Assembly (NCBI GenBank): GCA_045640165.1
Contig: JAZUEK010000062.1
Location: 1 to 16,397 of the forward strand
DNA: 16,397 nt
Direction of reading: 5' to 3'
DNA from: RGIG426 sp045640165
GTDB taxonomy: Bacteria; Bacillota; Clostridia; Oscillospirales; Acutalibacteraceae
The notes beneath the pieces are model-generated. The model was not told the DNA's origin. It did no database searches and was given only the letters and a program-made list of their open reading frames with translations. The translations under genes and the position numbers were made by a program. Positions 13,555 to 16,397 of the stretch are shown one piece after another (position 1 is the stretch's first letter; every line of letters starts with the position of its first letter).

Positions 13555-15366
13555 GTGGCAACCCCACTGGACAAAACCCGTAACTTCTGTATTGTTGCCC
13601 ACATCGACCACGGAAAATCCACGCTTGCCGACCGCCTTTTGGAGAAAACCCAAACGGTCGCTTTGCGCGATATGGAAGACCAATTGCTCGACAGTATGGA
13701 CCTTGAGCGCGAGCGCGGCATTACGATTAAAGCCCACGCGGTGACGATGTCGTATACCGCGAACGACGGCGAGACGTATACGCTCAACCTTATCGACACT
13801 CCCGGCCACGTGGACTTTAACTACGAAGTGTCGCGCAGTTTGGCGGCGTGCGAGGGAGCTTTGCTCGTTGTGGACGCGTCGCAGGGCATTGAGGCACAAA
13901 CGCTCGCCAACACGTACCTTGCGGTGGAACACGGGCTGGAAATCGTGCCGGTTATTAACAAAATCGACCTGCCGGCCGCCGATCCCGAGCGTGTGCGGAC
14001 GGAAATTGAGGATATTATCGGCATCGACGCGTCCGCCGCGCCCTGCATTTCGGCAAAAGCGGGCCTCAACATCGAGGAAGTGCTCGAGCAAATCGTCACC
14101 CTTATTCCGCCGCCTACGGGCGACAGCGAAAAACCGCTGTCTGCGCTGATTTTTGACAGTTATTACGACAGTTACCGCGGCGTTATCGTCTACATCCGCG
14201 TGATGGAGGGGACGCTCAAAGCCGGCGACCGCATTCGCATGATGGCGACCGGCGCGGAGTTCGACGTGGTTGAGGTGGGCATTATGCGCCCCGGCAAGTT
14301 GGAGCCGGCAAAAGAATTGTCCGCCGGTCAGGTGGGTTACATCGCTGCGTCGATTAAAACGTCGTCTGATGCGCGCGTCGGCGACACGGTGACGCTCGCG
14401 ACCAATCCTGCCGCTGCGCCGCTTCCCGGCTACCGCAAGGCGAACCCGATGGTGTTCTGCGGCATTTTCCCGTCGGACGGCGCGAAATACCCCGACTTGC
14501 GCGAGGCGCTCGAGCGCCTGCAACTCAACGACGCGTCGCTGTCGTTTGAGCCGGAAACGTCGGTGGCGCTCGGTTTCGGTTTCCGTTGCGGATTCCTCGG
14601 CCTGTTACATATGGAAATTATCCAAGAACGGTTGGAGCGCGAGTTTAACCTCGACCTCATCACCACCGCGCCGAGCGTCGAATACCGCTTGACGATGAAC
14701 GACGGCACCGTCGTGATGGTGGACAACCCCACGAACTACCCCGACCCGGGCAGTATTCGTTTGGCGGAAGAGCCGATTGCCGAAGCGCATATCTACGCGC
14801 CGAACGACTACGTCGGCAACATTATGGAACTGTGCCAACAGCGCCGCGGCATATTCAAAGATATGAAATACATCGACCCGACGCGTGTGGATATCCATTA
14901 CGAGTTGCCGCTCAACGAAATCGTCTACGACTTTTTCGATGCGCTTAAATCGCGCACAAAAGGCTATGCAAGTTTCGATTACGAACTCAAAGGGTTTGCA
15001 ACCTCGTCGCTCGTCAAGCTGGACATTTTGCTCAACGGCGAAATTGTGGATGCGCTGTCCTTTATCGTGTTCCCCGACAACGCCTACACCCGTGCGCGCA
15101 AGTTGTGCGAGCGGCTGAAAGAGCATATCCCGCGCCAGTTGTTCGAGGTGCCGATACAAGCGGCGATCGGCGGCAAGATTATTGCGCGCGAAACGGTCAA
15201 GGCGATGCGCAAAGACGTGCTCGCCAAGTGCTACGGCGGCGATATCACCCGTAAGAAAAAATTGCTCGAAAAGCAAAAAGAGGGCAAGAAAAAGATGCGC
15301 CAACTCGGCTCGGTGGAAGTGCCGCCGGAGGCGTTTATGGCGGTGCTCAAACTGGACGACGAATAA
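13555..15366 (+). CDS. lepA: Elongation factor 4 (LepA)
   Basis: LepA/EF4 is a ribosome-binding translational GTPase, implicated in back-translocation and in 30S subunit assembly. The 603-residue protein is full length. G motifs: G1 AHIDHGKS (15-22), switch II DTPGH (81-85), NKID (135-138). Domain II and the EF-G-like domains III and V follow (for example LGFGFRCGFLGLLHMEI around 340-356), and the LepA-specific C-terminal domain ends RKKKLLEKQKEGKKKMRQLG and SVEVPPEAFMAVLKLD. GTG 13555 follows AAAGGAG with a 9-nt spacer. The gene stands behind a terminator and hairpin and ahead of a separate riboswitch-controlled promoter, so it is probably its own transcription unit. The frequent partner hemW is not next to it. 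Confidence 0.98.
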   Translation: MATPLDKTRNFCIVAHIDHGKSTLADRLLEKTQTVALRDMEDQLLDSMDLERERGITIKAHAVTMSYTANDGETYTLNLIDTPGHVDFNYEVSRSLAACEGALLVVDASQGIEAQTLANTYLAVEHGLEIVPVINKIDLPAADPERVRTEIEDIIGIDASAAPCISAKAGLNIEEVLEQIVTLIPPPTGDSEKPLSALIFDSYYDSYRGVIVYIRVMEGTLKAGDRIRMMATGAEFDVVEVGIMRPGKLEPAKELSAGQVGYIAASIKTSSDARVGDTVTLATNPAAAPLPGYRKANPMVFCGIFPSDGAKYPDLREALERLQLNDASLSFEPETSVALGFGFRCGFLGLLHMEIIQERLEREFNLDLITTAPSVEYRLTMNDGTVVMVDNPTNYPDPGSIRLAEEPIAEAHIYAPNDYVGNIMELCQQRRGIFKDMKYIDPTRVDIHYELPLNEIVYDFFDALKSRTKGYASFDYELKGFATSSLVKLDILLNGEIVDALSFIVFPDNAYTRARKLCERLKEHIPRQLFEVPIQAAIGGKIIARETVKAMRKDVLAKCYGGDITRKKKLLEKQKEGKKKMRQLGSVEVPPEAFMAVLKLDDE

Positions 15367-15410
15367 TCGCCGCATCGTTGTCAAAATTGGGTGAAAAATG
15401 TAAAAAATTG

Positions 15411-15439
15411 TTGACAACCGCTCGCGAGGGCGGTATAAT
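15411..15439 (+). promoter_or_regulatory. Strong sigma-70-type promoter of the lysine transporter
   Basis: Perfect TTGACA (15411-15416), 17 nt, and perfect TATAAT (15434-15439). It drives a leader of about 270 nt that contains the lysine riboswitch. Confidence 0.93.
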
Positions 15440-15454
15440 GCACACAAATGAATA

Positions 15455-15616
15455 GAGATAGAGGCGCGAATTGCATCAGTATCCGGAATAACGGCACGTT
15501 TTCGCCACCGGAAAAAGGGTACTTCGCCGAAATCCCGACAAAAGGACGTTTTGCGTCGGGGTTGGGCCGCGACAGAATATGTCGCGGACTGTCACGTTTT
15601 GCGTGGAGGGCTATCA
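15455..15616 (+). ncRNA. Lysine riboswitch (L box) aptamer
   Basis: The leader matches the B. subtilis lysC lysine aptamer at conserved points: AGATAGAGG-C-GCGAA at the 5' end (from 15456), AGTA (15478-15481), TTCGCCGAA in the middle, GTTGGGCC and ACTGTCA later, and TGGAGGGCTATC at the 3' end. P1 forms from GATAG (15457-15461) and CTATC (15611-15615). The aptamer length of about 160 nt is normal. It binds lysine and controls the terminator downstream. The 350-nt stretch between lepA and the next gene is filled by this promoter, aptamer, terminator and ribosome site. Confidence 0.95.
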
Positions 15617-15637
15617 ACCGTTGCAACTGTAAGTAAG

Positions 15638-15670
15638 GGTTACGATGTCCTCATCGTAACCTTTTTCTTT
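15638..15670 (+). terminator. Riboswitch expression-platform terminator
   Basis: GGTTACGATG (15638-15647), loop TCCT, CATCGTAACC (15652-15661), then a T-rich tract (TTTTTCTTTT). An alternative pairing of ATC-AACC (15613-15619, just after and within P1) with GGTT and GAT of the terminator's 5' arm could act as antiterminator. Lysine binding would stabilise P1, free the terminator and switch the gene off. Confidence 0.9.
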
Positions 15671-15716
15671 TGCAACAAACGCTTCTGTTCCTATCAAAAA
15701 ATGGAGGGAAAGAAAA

Positions 15717-16397
15717 ATGAAAACCAGACTCAACAAGCGTTCGTCTCGCCGCAGTCTTTTGACTGTGCTGTTGGTCGTGGCGCTCGCGCTGTCCTGCATG
15801 ACGGTGTTCGCCGCTGCCGACGAAGAAGACGTCGCCGCGGCACCGCTCGCCATCGTGGCTGCGACCGCCGAAGAACCGGCGGAAGAGGCGATTGACCTCA
15901 CCGACTACGACACGGCGCAAGAGTACGTTGACAACTACGCCGACAACCTGATGGAGGACGAAAACTTCGAGGCGAACGTGGACGCGGCTCTCGCGACCGT
16001 CCGCACCGAGCATAAATCCTTCGCCACCGCGTGGGCGCTGTTGCCGCCGCTCGTGGCCATCGTCTTGGCGCTTATCACCAAAGAGGTGTATTCCTCGCTG
16101 TTCATCGGTATTTTGACCGGTGGCGTGATTTATGCCAACTTCAACTTCGAGGGCACGGTGGTGCACGTCTTCCAAGACGGCTTCATCAGCTCGATTGCCG
16201 ACTCCTATAACATCGGTATCCTCATCTTCCTCGTCCTGCTCGGCGCTCTCGTCGCGATGATGAACCGCACCGGCGGTTCCGCGGCGTTCGGTCGCTGGAC
16301 GGCGACCCACATCAAAACCCGTGTGGGCGCGCTTCTTTGCACCGTGTTGCTCGGCGTGCTCATCTTCGTGGACGACTATTTCAACTGCTTGACCGTC
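15717..16397 (+). CDS. NhaC-family transporter, probable lysine importer (LysW type), 5' part
   Basis: The first 227 codons of a gene cut by the right edge. From about residue 105 it matches the NhaC Na+/H+ antiporter family: LLPPLVAIVLALITKEVYSS (108-127), further membrane segments at about 127-141, 165-182 and 203-219, and FVDDYFNCLTV (217-227), a hallmark of the family. NhaC-type proteins behind lysine riboswitches were named LysW and proposed as lysine transporters, so lysine is the likely substrate. Unusually, the protein begins with a basic region (R4, K7, R8, R11, R12), a hydrophobic stretch (13-32) and an AxA-like cleavage site near residue 34, followed by a 65-residue acidic segment before the first transport helix. 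GGAGGG lies 8 nt before ATG 15717. No lipobox is present at C27. Confidence 0.88.
   Translation, partial: MKTRLNKRSSRRSLLTVLLVVALALSCMTVFAAADEEDVAAAPLAIVAATAEEPAEEAIDLTDYDTAQEYVDNYADNLMEDENFEANVDAALATVRTEHKSFATAWALLPPLVAIVLALITKEVYSSLFIGILTGGVIYANFNFEGTVVHVFQDGFISSIADSYNIGILIFLVLLGALVAMMNRTGGSAAFGRWTATHIKTRVGALLCTVLLGVLIFVDDYFNCLTV

Noticed and set aside
13276..14523. Minus-strand open frame of 415 codons
   Set aside because: Antisense to lepA and crosses the cdaR terminator; Arg/His/Val-rich composition typical of the reverse frame of GC-rich genes.
1..16397. CRISPR array, insertion sequence, prophage, tRNA or rRNA
   Set aside because: No regularly spaced repeats, transposase or integrase motifs, or RNA gene signatures were seen; the 16-nt copies are too few and too widely spaced for a CRISPR array.

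Overview
This window looks like a chromosomal housekeeping segment from a GC-rich Gram-positive anaerobe, most likely a member of the Clostridia (an Oscillospirales-like lineage is my guess, not proven). The reasons are the Firmicutes gene order phoH-ybeY-era-yqzL-recO, a MutS2 with a C-terminal Smr domain, a CdaA/CdaR c-di-AMP pair, strong AGGAGG-type ribosome sites, a YwlE-type phosphatase and a B. subtilis-like lysine riboswitch. No transposase, phage gene, CRISPR array, tRNA or rRNA is visible.

Left half (1-9598, minus strand). The 5' end of a GTP-dependent PEP carboxykinase gene (pckG) runs off the left edge, with its own promoter and a cre-like operator. A long co-oriented block starts at a good promoter at 9570-9598 and reads leftwards: phoH, ybeY, era, a 53-residue YqzL-like gene, recO, mutS2, a short DEAD-box RNA helicase, a fused YwlE-type phosphatase/RimI acetyltransferase, and tsaD, ending in a hairpin terminator at 434-470. 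Its themes are ribosome maturation and rescue (YbeY, Era, MutS2/RqcU, helicase, RimI), tRNA t6A modification (TsaD) and DNA repair (RecO). Six copies of a 16-nt sequence, consensus AACCAAAANNTRCCCC, sit in the intergenic gaps of this block and I cannot assign them to a known element.

Right half (9754-16397, plus strand). A small DUF3343-like (putative Se/S carrier) gene overlaps a cysteine desulfurase-family gene by ATGA. Then come cdaA and cdaR (also ATGA-overlapping), an intrinsic terminator, lepA (elongation factor 4), and a promoter driving a full lysine riboswitch with terminator. The riboswitch controls an NhaC-family transporter, very probably a lysine importer of the LysW type, which is cut by the right edge and carries a signal peptide and acidic N-terminal segment.

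The observations most worth following up are the phosphatase-acetyltransferase fusion next to tsaD, the 16-nt intergenic repeat family, and the lysine riboswitch/NhaC unit with its unusual N-terminus. I see no clearly new multi-gene system; most of the window is conserved core genome.
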